A stretch of DNA of 5,062 bases. Source: Clostridiales bacterium. Lineage in GTDB: Bacteria > Bacillota_A > Clostridia > Christensenellales > Borkfalkiaceae. The notes under the pieces were generated by a model. The model was not told where the DNA came from. It did not search any database and worked only from the letters and a program-made list of their open reading frames with translations. The stretch is taken from positions 1 through 5,062 of the forward strand of contig SVHQ01000138.1 of assembly GCA_015055785.1 (NCBI GenBank), written 5' to 3'. Of the stretch, positions 1-5,062 are shown piece after piece. The translations under genes and the position numbers were made by a program. Numbering within the stretch: the first letter of the stretch is position 1; every line of letters starts with the position of its first letter.

Positions 1-1
1 A

Positions 2-1180
2 AAAGATTGGTTTGCTTATTACGATAGATTAGGGTTTCAGTATATGTTTTGTGCTTATGCTAACGGCGGCTCGTGCACGTATAACATAGATACTTTGACG
101 GAATATGCAGAAAAATACAGCCCTTTGGGGGCAATTCTTACCTCATGGGAAAAATCAGACCGTTTTTATATGGGGACGTATCCTTTAATTGCTTATGCGG
201 GTAAAAAGTGGAATGGGGAAATCAAGACGGAATTAGATCGGATAAGCATATATCAAGAAATAGTAGGCTCAGAGCCTTGCGCGAAATGCTTGCTTTCCTT
301 ACAAGTACCTTCTTTTTATGGCGGATATACCGACATTGCTAACATTTGCGAAAATGACAATTTAGCGAAAATGATTTTACGCAACAGCGTTTGTTCTGCA
401 TTGCCAATTTTGAAAAAGGGCATAGAAGAAGTGTGCGGAGAACAAAAAGACATTGTTACGGATATTTACGATTACTATTTGGAATTTGCCTTAGGATTGC
501 GATTAGAAAAACTCGGAATGCATATTTTTGACTCCTATGATTCAAAGGTAAAAAACAAGGAATATGTGCTTCGAGAACTTGATGAACTCGTACATGGGTA
601 TGATGAATTAGAAGGAAACGAAAGGCGGCTTTGGAAAAAATACCGTAGCGGAATCGTCAGTTGCGGCAATGCATTTGAGCGAAAACATCACGGCTACAAA
701 CAAAAACTGTCGCAAATTCTTGAACAGGTAAAAATGACGGAAACGGCAGGGGTATTGTATGCAGAGCTTATGTTGCACGACGGTTTTGGGACGCCGCGTG
801 CAGAAATCTGGGCGAAATTTGCTGAAGAGCGAGAAGAAAAACTACTGTATAAAGGGGGGATTAAACCCAGCGTCGTAGGGTTTGAGCTTGGCGGTTGTTA
901 TACACTTCGCATTCGTACGGAAGACAAAAAAATAGAGTATATCTTATTCTCAATGCGCGGTGAAAGTGTCTTATATCCTATGCATTTCCGACACGCGGCA
1001 AGGGGTGAAAAGCAAACGGCTTGTAGGGTGGAAACGCTTTCGGGTAGAGTGGAAAATGCGAACAATATTCTTTATAACGATACTCGTTTTGCCGCAATGG
1101 GATATGAAGACGGAAGAGAACATTTCAATAACATTGAACTCTCGAAGCAGCAAAGCGTGATTAAAGTATTTTTTGCTTGA
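2..1180 (+). CDS. Glycoside-hydrolase-like protein, probably GH20-related, C-terminal portion (5' truncated by window edge)
   Basis: The frame is open to the left edge. The first possible ATG is at 44, but 14 codons upstream of it (beginning KDWFAYYDRLGFQY) read smoothly into the same protein, so the true start is outside the window. About 392 residues are visible, ending in TGA at 1178-1180. The N-terminal part resembles the end of a (beta/alpha)8 barrel: a beta-strand-like stretch (FQYMFCAYANG), then LGAILTSWEKSDRF at visible residues 42-55 and YPLIAYAGKKW. A Trp-Glu near the last strand of the barrel, followed by a conserved YPLIAYAG-type helix, is reminiscent of GH20 beta-N-acetylhexosaminidase-like proteins. 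Residues from about 110 to 280 look mostly helical and the last ~100 look like beta strands. No catalytic Asp-Glu pair is visible; in GH20 it would lie upstream, outside the window. The family call rests on recalled resemblance and is moderate; another TIM-barrel hydrolase family is possible. The gene converges on the AraC regulator, so it is not in an operon with it. Confidence 0.6.
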   Translation, partial: KDWFAYYDRLGFQYMFCAYANGGSCTYNIDTLTEYAEKYSPLGAILTSWEKSDRFYMGTYPLIAYAGKKWNGEIKTELDRISIYQEIVGSEPCAKCLLSLQVPSFYGGYTDIANICENDNLAKMILRNSVCSALPILKKGIEEVCGEQKDIVTDIYDYYLEFALGLRLEKLGMHIFDSYDSKVKNKEYVLRELDELVHGYDELEGNERRLWKKYRSGIVSCGNAFERKHHGYKQKLSQILEQVKMTETAGVLYAELMLHDGFGTPRAEIWAKFAEEREEKLLYKGGIKPSVVGFELGGCYTLRIRTEDKKIEYILFSMRGESVLYPMHFRHAARGEKQTACRVETLSGRVENANNILYNDTRFAAMGYEDGREHFNNIELSKQQSVIKVFFA

Positions 1181-1185
1181 TAAAA

Positions 1186-1226
1186 ATTGAAAGCACACGC
1201 CACAGATATTTGCGGGTGTGCTTTTG
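1186..1226. terminator. Probable bidirectional intrinsic terminator between convergent genes
   Basis: A 9-bp perfect stem pairs AAAGCACAC (1190-1198) with GTGTGCTTT (1216-1224) around a 17-base loop, which may add one or two inner G-C pairs. It lies just after the stop of the left gene (1180) and just past the stop of the AraC gene, which ends at 1249 on the other strand. Read on the minus strand, the stem is followed by CAATTTTTATC, giving a U-tract. On the plus strand only four T (1222-1225) follow, so termination of the regulator transcript should be the stronger direction. Confidence 0.72.
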
Positions 1227-1248
1227 ATGTTCATCAAAGGGAAATAAA

Positions 1249-2109
1249 TTAGAGGACTTTAGTATTCTTTCGGTATTGGGCAGGCGTTATGCCAAAATAT
1301 TTTTTGAAATTAAGCTGAAATTGCGACAATGTGGAATAGCCAGTAGACATCGCGATATCTAATATTTTCATATCGGTACTTCTTAACAAGCTTTTGGCAT
1401 AGCGGAGTCTATATGCTGTTAGATATTCGTGCGGTGTTTTGTTGAAATGCGTTTTGAAAAGACGATTTAACTGCATTCTGGAATATCTTAAATTTTCGCA
1501 CAAATCGTTGACAGTATAGGAAAGAAAGTTTGGATTTTGCATAATATCCGATAAATGTTGTTTCCACGTAAGGTCGGCTGTAGGATATTCGTCGAGGATA
1601 TTAATTTGACTGCTGAATAGATGCTGTATGATTAAAAGCAAGGCAGAATTAAGCAAATCATTTCTTGTTTTTAATTGATTTCTTTTCAAAAGATTGACCT
1701 TATAGAGTAGGTTTTCAATTTTATAAATGGTGCTTGACGGCAATGGAAAAGCGCGAGGGCCTTCCCTCAAAGCTTGAGCGAACGTAGGGGAAAGGAAATT
1801 TAACAGTTGTAATAAATATGCCTCCTTTATGGCGATGTTGATATATCGAAGGTTGCCAGTGGTATTTGACTTTAAACAATGTACATCGTCGGTAGTAGCG
1901 AAAAATACGGTGTTTTCTTGGTAAGTTTCTTTTTTTTCGTTTAGAATATTGTGAATAGATCCTTCTGTAAGAATGGTAAATTCCCAATAATCTTTATGGG
2001 TATGAAGCATAGGAAAATCAAACGTATTGATGTGATATTTTAAATGAATTTCGTCGATATGGTCTACGGAATATTGGTCAATATCGATTGTAAAACCTAA
2101 TGTTTTCAT
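1249..2109 (-). CDS. AraC-family transcriptional regulator with N-terminal cupin-like sensor domain
   Basis: This 286-residue protein is a typical length for two-domain AraC regulators. The N-terminal half contains the cupin-type signature HTHKDYWEFTILTEG at residues 36-50. H36, H38 and E43 are at the positions that often line the ligand pocket, which binds a sugar or other small effector in this family. The C-terminal ~100 residues are an AraC-type DNA-binding domain: first helix-turn-helix at about 198-220 (YTVNDLCENLRYSRMQLNRL), second at about 247-270 (MKILDIAMSTGYSTLSQF), then the family signature FKKYFGITPAQYRK at 268-281. It should therefore be a cytoplasmic DNA-binding protein. The ATG at 2107-2109 (read on -) has an AGAGGT ribosome binding site five bases upstream, which supports this start. 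It is divergent from the phosphohexomutase remnant and the fucosidase operon, and convergent with the left hydrolase gene. Control of those neighbours is inferred from position, and the ligand cannot be read from sequence. Confidence 0.93.
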   Translation of the reverse strand: MKTLGFTIDIDQYSVDHIDEIHLKYHINTFDFPMLHTHKDYWEFTILTEGSIHNILNEKKETYQENTVFFATTDDVHCLKSNTTGNLRYINIAIKEAYLLQLLNFLSPTFAQALREGPRAFPLPSSTIYKIENLLYKVNLLKRNQLKTRNDLLNSALLLIIQHLFSSQINILDEYPTADLTWKQHLSDIMQNPNFLSYTVNDLCENLRYSRMQLNRLFKTHFNKTPHEYLTAYRLRYAKSLLRSTDMKILDIAMSTGYSTLSQFQLNFKKYFGITPAQYRKNTKVL

Positions 2110-2114
2110 AATAT

Positions 2115-2120
2115 ACCTCT
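2115..2120 (-). promoter_or_regulatory. Ribosome binding site of the AraC regulator
   Basis: The minus strand reads AGAGGT here, five bases upstream of the ATG at 2109. It is a near match to the anti-Shine-Dalgarno complement and fixes the chosen start. Confidence 0.6.
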
Positions 2121-2156
2121 AAAAAAGGAGCGAGTATCTTAAAAAATATTTTTTCA

Positions 2157-2185
2157 ATTATATCAAAACCAATCAAAAAAGTCAA
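2157..2185 (-). promoter_or_regulatory. Sigma-A/sigma-70-type promoter of the AraC regulator
   Basis: Read on the minus strand, TTGACT (2185-2180) is followed by exactly 17 bases and then TATAAT (2162-2157). The -10 is preceded by TGA, giving the extended form TGnTATAAT. Five of six -35 bases and all six -10 bases match consensus. The predicted transcript start is near 2150, about 40 bases before the ATG. This is the best promoter in the window and suggests the regulator is transcribed without an activator. Confidence 0.8.
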
Positions 2186-2187
2186 GG

Positions 2188-2193
2188 TATAAT
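2188..2193 (+). promoter_or_regulatory. Candidate rightward -10 element towards the remnant and fucosidase operon
   Basis: A perfect TATAAT lies on the + strand, about 53 bases before the ATG at 2247. The -35 position at the usual 17-base spacing (2165-2170) reads AAAACC, a poor match to TTGACA, and there is no TG extension. If real, this promoter would probably need an activator, a role the divergently encoded AraC protein could fill. The hexamer is two bases from the -35 of the leftward promoter, so the two would compete for polymerase. AT-rich DNA yields such hexamers by chance. Confidence 0.35.
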
Positions 2194-2246
2194 GCCTTAA
2201 ATGTTACAAATCCATAAATTGCTGTTGAATCTTAAAAGGAAAAGAA

Positions 2247-2889
2247 ATGGGTAGCTTGCTTCCTAACTCCACGGTCATTAAAACTATCGTTACTACCGAT
2301 ATTATTTTTGATATGGCGAAAGAGTTTGATTTGGAAGTAAAAGAAGTTTTGACGGGGTTTAAATATATAGGAGAGAGCTTAGAAACGACAAAAAAATTTG
2401 TTCTTGGTTTGGAAGAAAGTTACGGATATCTTGTAGGTACGCATGCAAGGGATAAGGATGCGGTATCCGCTGCAATGATGATTGCAGAAGCTTGTGCGTA
2501 TTTTAAAGGGAAAGGAAAGACCTTATATCAGGTATTGCAAGAAATTTATCAAAGATACGGCTATTATCAAACGGATTTGAAATCTATCTCGATGCCAGGA
2601 AAAGACGGCATGTCGAAGATGGGGGAGATTTTGATGCGAATCCGTCAACCCCCCCCCAAGGGAAATTGACGGAGTTCCCTTTATTTTTGATGATTTTGCG
2701 CAAGGCTTATACGGACTTCCTAAAAGTGACGTGTTGAGATTTAAAAGCGAAACTGGTCGTTTGATTATTAGACCTAGCGGCACGGAACCTAAAATGAAAA
2801 TATATTTGCAGTCCAAAGGGAAGGACGTTATAGATGCGCAAGAAAAAAATGACAAAATGCTAGAATTTATCAATACATTTATTAAATAA
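2247..2889 (+). pseudogene. Decayed alpha-D-phosphohexomutase (phosphoglucomutase/phosphomannomutase), 5' truncated and frameshifted
   Basis: Intact enzymes of this family interconvert hexose 1- and 6-phosphates in the cytoplasm and are about 550-580 residues in this subgroup. Only the C-terminal ~214 residues remain here. The first frame (2247-2669, 140 codons) holds domain III: VIKTIVTTD at residues 10-18, LTGFKYIGE at 35-43, LGLEESYGYLVGTHARDKD at 53-71 with the substrate-binding GxEES loop, and KGKTLYQVLQEIYQRYGYY. It hits a run of nine C (2649-2657) and stops at 2667-2669. The protein resumes one base on (EIDGVPFIFDDFAQGLYGLP, from 2662) and contains domain IV with the phosphate-binding loop RPSGTEPK, ending at TAA 2887-2889. 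Removing one C restores ...RQPPPREIDGVP..., so the shift is a one-base insertion. The catalytic TASHNP serine loop and DGDAD metal loop of domains I-II are absent; TGA at 2226-2228 closes the frame upstream. An AAAGGA (2235-2240) six bases before ATG 2247 could allow translation of the first piece, but no mutase activity is expected. Confidence 0.88.
2649..2657 (+). repeat. Nine-C homopolymer at the frameshift of the phosphohexomutase remnant
   Basis: Nine consecutive C stand in AT-rich surroundings, precisely where the protein homology changes frame. Eight C would join the two frames into one continuous domain III-IV reading. The run may be a slippage site in the genome or a base-calling error; the sequence alone cannot distinguish these. 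Confidence 0.85.
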
Positions 2890-2903
2890 TAAGGAGTAAA
2901 ACC

Positions 2904-3617
2904 ATGAAAATACTTTCTATTGGTAACAGCTTTTCGCAAGATGCACAAAGATATTTACACGAGCTTGCAAAGGCGGAGGGCGTAGATATCCAAACGCAAA
3001 ATCTTTATATTGGCGGTTGTTCGCTGGAAACGCATTATCAAAATATGAAGGGCGATTTGATGGAGTACGAGCTGGAAAGAAACGGCAGAGGCACGACAGA
3101 AAAAACGTCTATTCGAATTGCGCTTGAAAGCGAAGATTGGGATATTATTACTGTTCAACAGGCGAGCCATTTTAGCTGGAACTTCGAAACGTACCTGCCC
3201 TATATCGTGGAGCTGGTCGAGTATGTAAGAGCCCTTTGTCCAAAAGCGAAAATATATATTCACGAAACGTGGCCGTATGAAAACGGGTCGGAAAGATTGA
3301 ACAGTGTCAATTTCAATACGTCCGCGGAGATGTACGCAGCGCTTAAAAAATGCTACGAGCAAGCATTTGCGCTGGTAAAAGCTGATGGAATTATACGCTG
3401 CGGCACTGCGATAATGGAAGCAATAAATCGTGGCTTAACAATCCATAAGGATACTTTCCACGCTGGGGTTGGCGCAGGGAGATATATGCTTGCGTTGGTA
3501 TGGTATAAAACACTCACGGGTAATGATATAAGCAATAATCAATTTAATGATTTTGATGAACCTGTTTCGAGTTTTGAAAGAAAAACTGTTATTCAAATTG
3601 CAAATACGGTTGTTTGA
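2904..3617 (+). CDS. DUF4886-type SGNH hydrolase, predicted intracellular esterase
   Basis: This 237-residue protein carries the features of DUF4886 proteins, a branch of the SGNH/GDSL hydrolase fold. Block I is KILSIGNSFSQDAQRYLH (residues 2-19), with the candidate nucleophile S9 in GNSFS. Block II is LYIGGCSLETHY (34-45), supplying an oxyanion-hole glycine. The usual GxND block III is replaced by ITVQQASHFS (82-91). The catalytic Asp-His pair is probably D183 and H186 in KDTFHAGVGAGRYMLALVWY. IYIHETWPYE (117-126) is another family-like motif. There is no signal peptide or membrane segment, so it should act in the cytoplasm. AAGGAG at 2891-2896, seven bases before the ATG, supports the start. 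It begins 14 bases after the mutase remnant and is followed by the fucosidase, suggesting de-esterification of a fucosylated oligosaccharide. Its substrate is unknown and hydrolase activity is inferred from fold. Confidence 0.85.
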   Translation: MKILSIGNSFSQDAQRYLHELAKAEGVDIQTQNLYIGGCSLETHYQNMKGDLMEYELERNGRGTTEKTSIRIALESEDWDIITVQQASHFSWNFETYLPYIVELVEYVRALCPKAKIYIHETWPYENGSERLNSVNFNTSAEMYAALKKCYEQAFALVKADGIIRCGTAIMEAINRGLTIHKDTFHAGVGAGRYMLALVWYKTLTGNDISNNQFNDFDEPVSSFERKTVIQIANTVV

Positions 3618-3656
3618 ATTTTTGGGGATGGTTTTGTATCTTAGGAATATTTAGTT

Positions 3657-3660
3657 GGAG
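3657..3660 (+). promoter_or_regulatory. Ribosome binding site that sets the fucosidase start
   Basis: GGAG lies seven bases before ATG 3668. It favours that ATG over the in-frame TTG at 3614, whose upstream sequence has no purine-rich site and which overlaps the stop codon of the preceding gene. Confidence 0.7.
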
Positions 3661-3667
3661 AAAGAAT

Positions 3668-4867
3668 ATGGCGTACGAATACATTGAAAGATTTAAGAAG
3701 TTAGGGTTTGGTTTGTTTTGTCATTTTGGCTTATATAGCAAATTAGGACGCGGTGAATGGGCGTTACGTATCTATGGTTTAAATGCAAGCGAGTATAATG
3801 CACAAGCGAAATCCTTTGAAATTGCTGAAGATTGGGCAAAACGCTTGGTTGCAACGGCGAAAATAGCGGGATGTAAGTATATTACATTAACAACTCGTCA
3901 CCATGATGGATTTTCTTTGTTTGATACTTGTGGATTAAATGATTTTGATGCGCTCCATTCTGCGTGCAAAAGAGACTTGGTGCGTGAGTTCGTAGATGAA
4001 TGTAACGCGGAAGGCATTGTTCCTTTCTTCTATCATACGTTGCTTGATTGGCATAATCCCGATTATAAAGAAAATTTCCCTAAGTACATTGACTATTTGA
4101 TTGCAAGTGTTGAAATTCTTTGTAAAAATTACGGAAAAATCGGCGGGCTTTGGTTTGATGGTTTTTGGGATAAACCCGATGCGGATTGGCAGTTTGACCG
4201 TTTGTACGCAACCATTCGCAAATATCAGCCCGAAGCAATGATTATCAATAACACAGGGTTGAGCGCGCTTGGCGAAGTAAGTCATGTCGAAATAGATAGC
4301 GTGACCTTTGAACGAGGTAAACCCACTTTCGTGGATACTAGCAAAAAGCCGATTGCGGGCGAAATGTGCGAAGGGATTACCGACCATTGGGGCTTCGCGG
4401 CAGGCGATATTTGCTTTAAGTCCATACCAGTGCTTATCGAAACTTTGCTTGATTGCAGAAAATATAATTGTAATCTTTTGTTAAATGTTGGTCCGACTGA
4501 AGATGGGACATTGACGGTAATGGAAACGGAGATATTAAAATATATTGGCTCTTGGATTAAGATTAACGAAGAAATAATCTATAATGCCGTACCTGCGGAT
4601 ATTCAAGCAGATAATGCCGATATTTTTGTGAATGGAGAATATTATTATGCGGCAATTCGTAAAGTACCGATGGGTGCAAATGTCAATGTTGCGAGACCCG
4701 AAGATAACAAAGTCGTTAAATTGCATACGGACAAGGTCATAATAGAGCCCGTTTGGCTGGATGATGGAACGGAAATCAAACTTGAAGATGGGCAGACCTT
4801 TAAAGCGGAACCTTTTCCTTATGGTAGAAGTGGATACATTCGTGTTGCAAAGTTCAAGTTGAAATGA
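3668..4867 (+). CDS. Alpha-L-fucosidase, glycoside hydrolase family 29
   Basis: The enzyme should hydrolyse terminal alpha-L-fucose from oligosaccharides with retention of configuration. From ATG 3668 it is 399 residues, within the compact range for GH29 enzymes. Family motifs follow the order of the (beta/alpha)8 barrel: FGLFCHFGLYS (14-24), YITLTTRHHDGFSLFD (71-86) with the fucose-binding HHDGF, FFYHTLLDWHNPDY (120-133), and GGLWFDGFW (159-167) in which D164 is the expected nucleophile. GEMCEGITDHWGF (231-243) corresponds to the usual WExC...SWGY region. LLLNVGPTEDGTL (270-282) is the conserved end of the barrel. The acid/base residue varies in this family; E232 and E215 are only candidates. 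Residues from about 305 look like a beta-sandwich domain. No signal peptide is present from this start, so the substrate is probably imported first. It lies 50 bases after the DUF4886 gene and 11 bases before the next SGNH gene, in a probable operon. Confidence 0.93.
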   Translation: MAYEYIERFKKLGFGLFCHFGLYSKLGRGEWALRIYGLNASEYNAQAKSFEIAEDWAKRLVATAKIAGCKYITLTTRHHDGFSLFDTCGLNDFDALHSACKRDLVREFVDECNAEGIVPFFYHTLLDWHNPDYKENFPKYIDYLIASVEILCKNYGKIGGLWFDGFWDKPDADWQFDRLYATIRKYQPEAMIINNTGLSALGEVSHVEIDSVTFERGKPTFVDTSKKPIAGEMCEGITDHWGFAAGDICFKSIPVLIETLLDCRKYNCNLLLNVGPTEDGTLTVMETEILKYIGSWIKINEEIIYNAVPADIQADNADIFVNGEYYYAAIRKVPMGANVNVARPEDNKVVKLHTDKVIIEPVWLDDGTEIKLEDGQTFKAEPFPYGRSGYIRVAKFKLK

Positions 4868-4871
4868 GGAG
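4866..4871 (+). promoter_or_regulatory. Ribosome binding site of the right-edge SGNH gene, overlapping the fucosidase stop
   Basis: GAGGAG begins inside the TGA stop of the fucosidase (4865-4867) and ends seven bases before ATG 4879. The overlap points to coupled translation of the two genes. Confidence 0.75.
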
Positions 4872-4878
4872 AAAAAAC

Positions 4879-5062
4879 ATGAAAATCAATTTTTTGGGTG
4901 ATAGTATTACACAAGGTGCGGGTGCAGAACGACCTGAAAATATGTATACTACTTTAGTGGCGGATTATTTTAAGGCGGAAGAATGCAATTATGGAATAGG
5001 TGGAACGCGAATTGCTAAACAAATAAAGCCTACTGATAATCCCGATGATGACGTATTTATGT
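4879..5062 (+). CDS. GDSL-type SGNH hydrolase, N-terminal part (3' truncated by window edge)
   Basis: Sixty-one codons are visible before the window ends. The protein opens with block I almost at its N-terminus, MKINFLGDSITQGAGA, with S9 of GDSIT as the candidate nucleophile. Block II, NYGIGGTRIAKQI (37-49), carries the oxyanion-hole glycine. The Asn block and the C-terminal Asp-His pair lie beyond the edge. Starting directly with the first beta strand, it has no signal peptide and should be cytoplasmic. Many proteins of this layout are carbohydrate acetylesterases or lysophospholipase-like esterases. Directly downstream of a fucosidase, a carbohydrate-ester role is the better guess. It differs clearly from the DUF4886 protein upstream (GDSIT against GNSFS), so the two are not a recent duplication. 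Confidence 0.88.
   Translation, partial: MKINFLGDSITQGAGAERPENMYTTLVADYFKAEECNYGIGGTRIAKQIKPTDNPDDDVFM

Noticed and set aside
2640..2670. Programmed ribosomal frameshifting at the C run joining the two mutase frames
   Set aside because: The gene already lacks its catalytic and metal-binding domains, so no functional product would result, and no conserved stimulatory structure is evident.
2889..2904. A terminator or separate promoter between the mutase remnant and the DUF4886 gene
   Set aside because: The 14-base gap holds only the ribosome binding site, and I saw no hairpin or convincing -35/-10 pair just upstream.
2523..2948. A 141-codon open frame on the minus strand across the mutase remnant
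   Set aside because: It is antisense to clear phosphohexomutase homology, has no recognisable motif and would run into the start of the DUF4886 gene.
2955..3362. A 135-codon open frame on the minus strand inside the DUF4886 gene
   Set aside because: It is antisense to a gene with clear SGNH motifs and has no recognisable content of its own.
3614..3667. An 18-codon N-terminal extension of the fucosidase from a TTG at 3614, hydrophobic enough to resemble a signal or membrane segment
   Set aside because: The TTG overlaps the stop of the preceding gene and has no ribosome binding site, while ATG 3668 has GGAG at proper spacing and begins just before the conserved fucosidase fold.
3935..4387. 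A 150-codon open frame on the minus strand inside the fucosidase
   Set aside because: It is a codon-complement shadow of a strongly conserved GH29 gene and shows no domain or ribosome binding site.
1..5062. CRISPR array, tRNA or rRNA gene, insertion sequence or riboswitch
   Set aside because: No regularly spaced repeats, cloverleaf sequence, transposase, terminal inverted repeats or recognisable riboswitch core was found in reading the window; the non-coding gaps are all shorter than 150 bases.

Overview
The window reads as part of a carbohydrate-utilisation region from a low-GC, Gram-positive-like bacterium, most plausibly an uncultured gut Clostridia-type Firmicute. The grounds are strong AGGAG-type ribosome binding sites, sigma-A-like promoter hexamers, AT-rich intergenic DNA, and a gene set (GH20-like protein, GH29 alpha-L-fucosidase, DUF4886 and GDSL-type SGNH hydrolases, AraC regulator) common in such genomes. 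The taxon is inferred from style, not from a marker gene.

Layout. Bases 2-1180 (+) are the 3' part of a glycoside-hydrolase-like gene, probably related to GH20, whose start lies left of the window. It converges on an AraC-family regulator (1249-2109, -), and a hairpin at about 1186-1226 sits between the two 3' ends as a probable bidirectional terminator. The regulator has a near-consensus extended -10 promoter at 2157-2185 (-). To its right, on the + strand, lies a decayed gene: the C-terminal third of an alpha-D-phosphohexomutase (phosphoglucomutase/phosphomannomutase, 2247-2889). It lacks the catalytic-serine and metal-binding domains and is frameshifted at a run of nine C. Fourteen bases further on, a tight co-directional group begins: a DUF4886 SGNH hydrolase (2904-3617), a GH29 alpha-L-fucosidase (3668-4867) and the start of a GDSL-type SGNH hydrolase (4879 to the right edge).

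How they may work together (inference). The three + strand genes after the remnant look like one operon for intracellular trimming of imported fucosylated and acylated oligosaccharides. The fucosidase would remove alpha-L-fucose, and the two SGNH proteins could remove acetyl or other ester groups. None of the three has a visible signal peptide. The left-edge GH20-like gene fits a hexosamine- and fucose-containing glycan such as mucin or an N-glycan. The AraC regulator, with its cupin-like sensor domain, is the natural candidate regulator of these genes.

The most unusual point is the phosphohexomutase remnant, which occupies the 5' part of whatever transcript leaves the divergent promoter region towards the fucosidase operon. 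I see no wholly new system, CRISPR array, RNA gene or mobile element. Apart from the features listed, no stretch over 300 bases lacks a gene.
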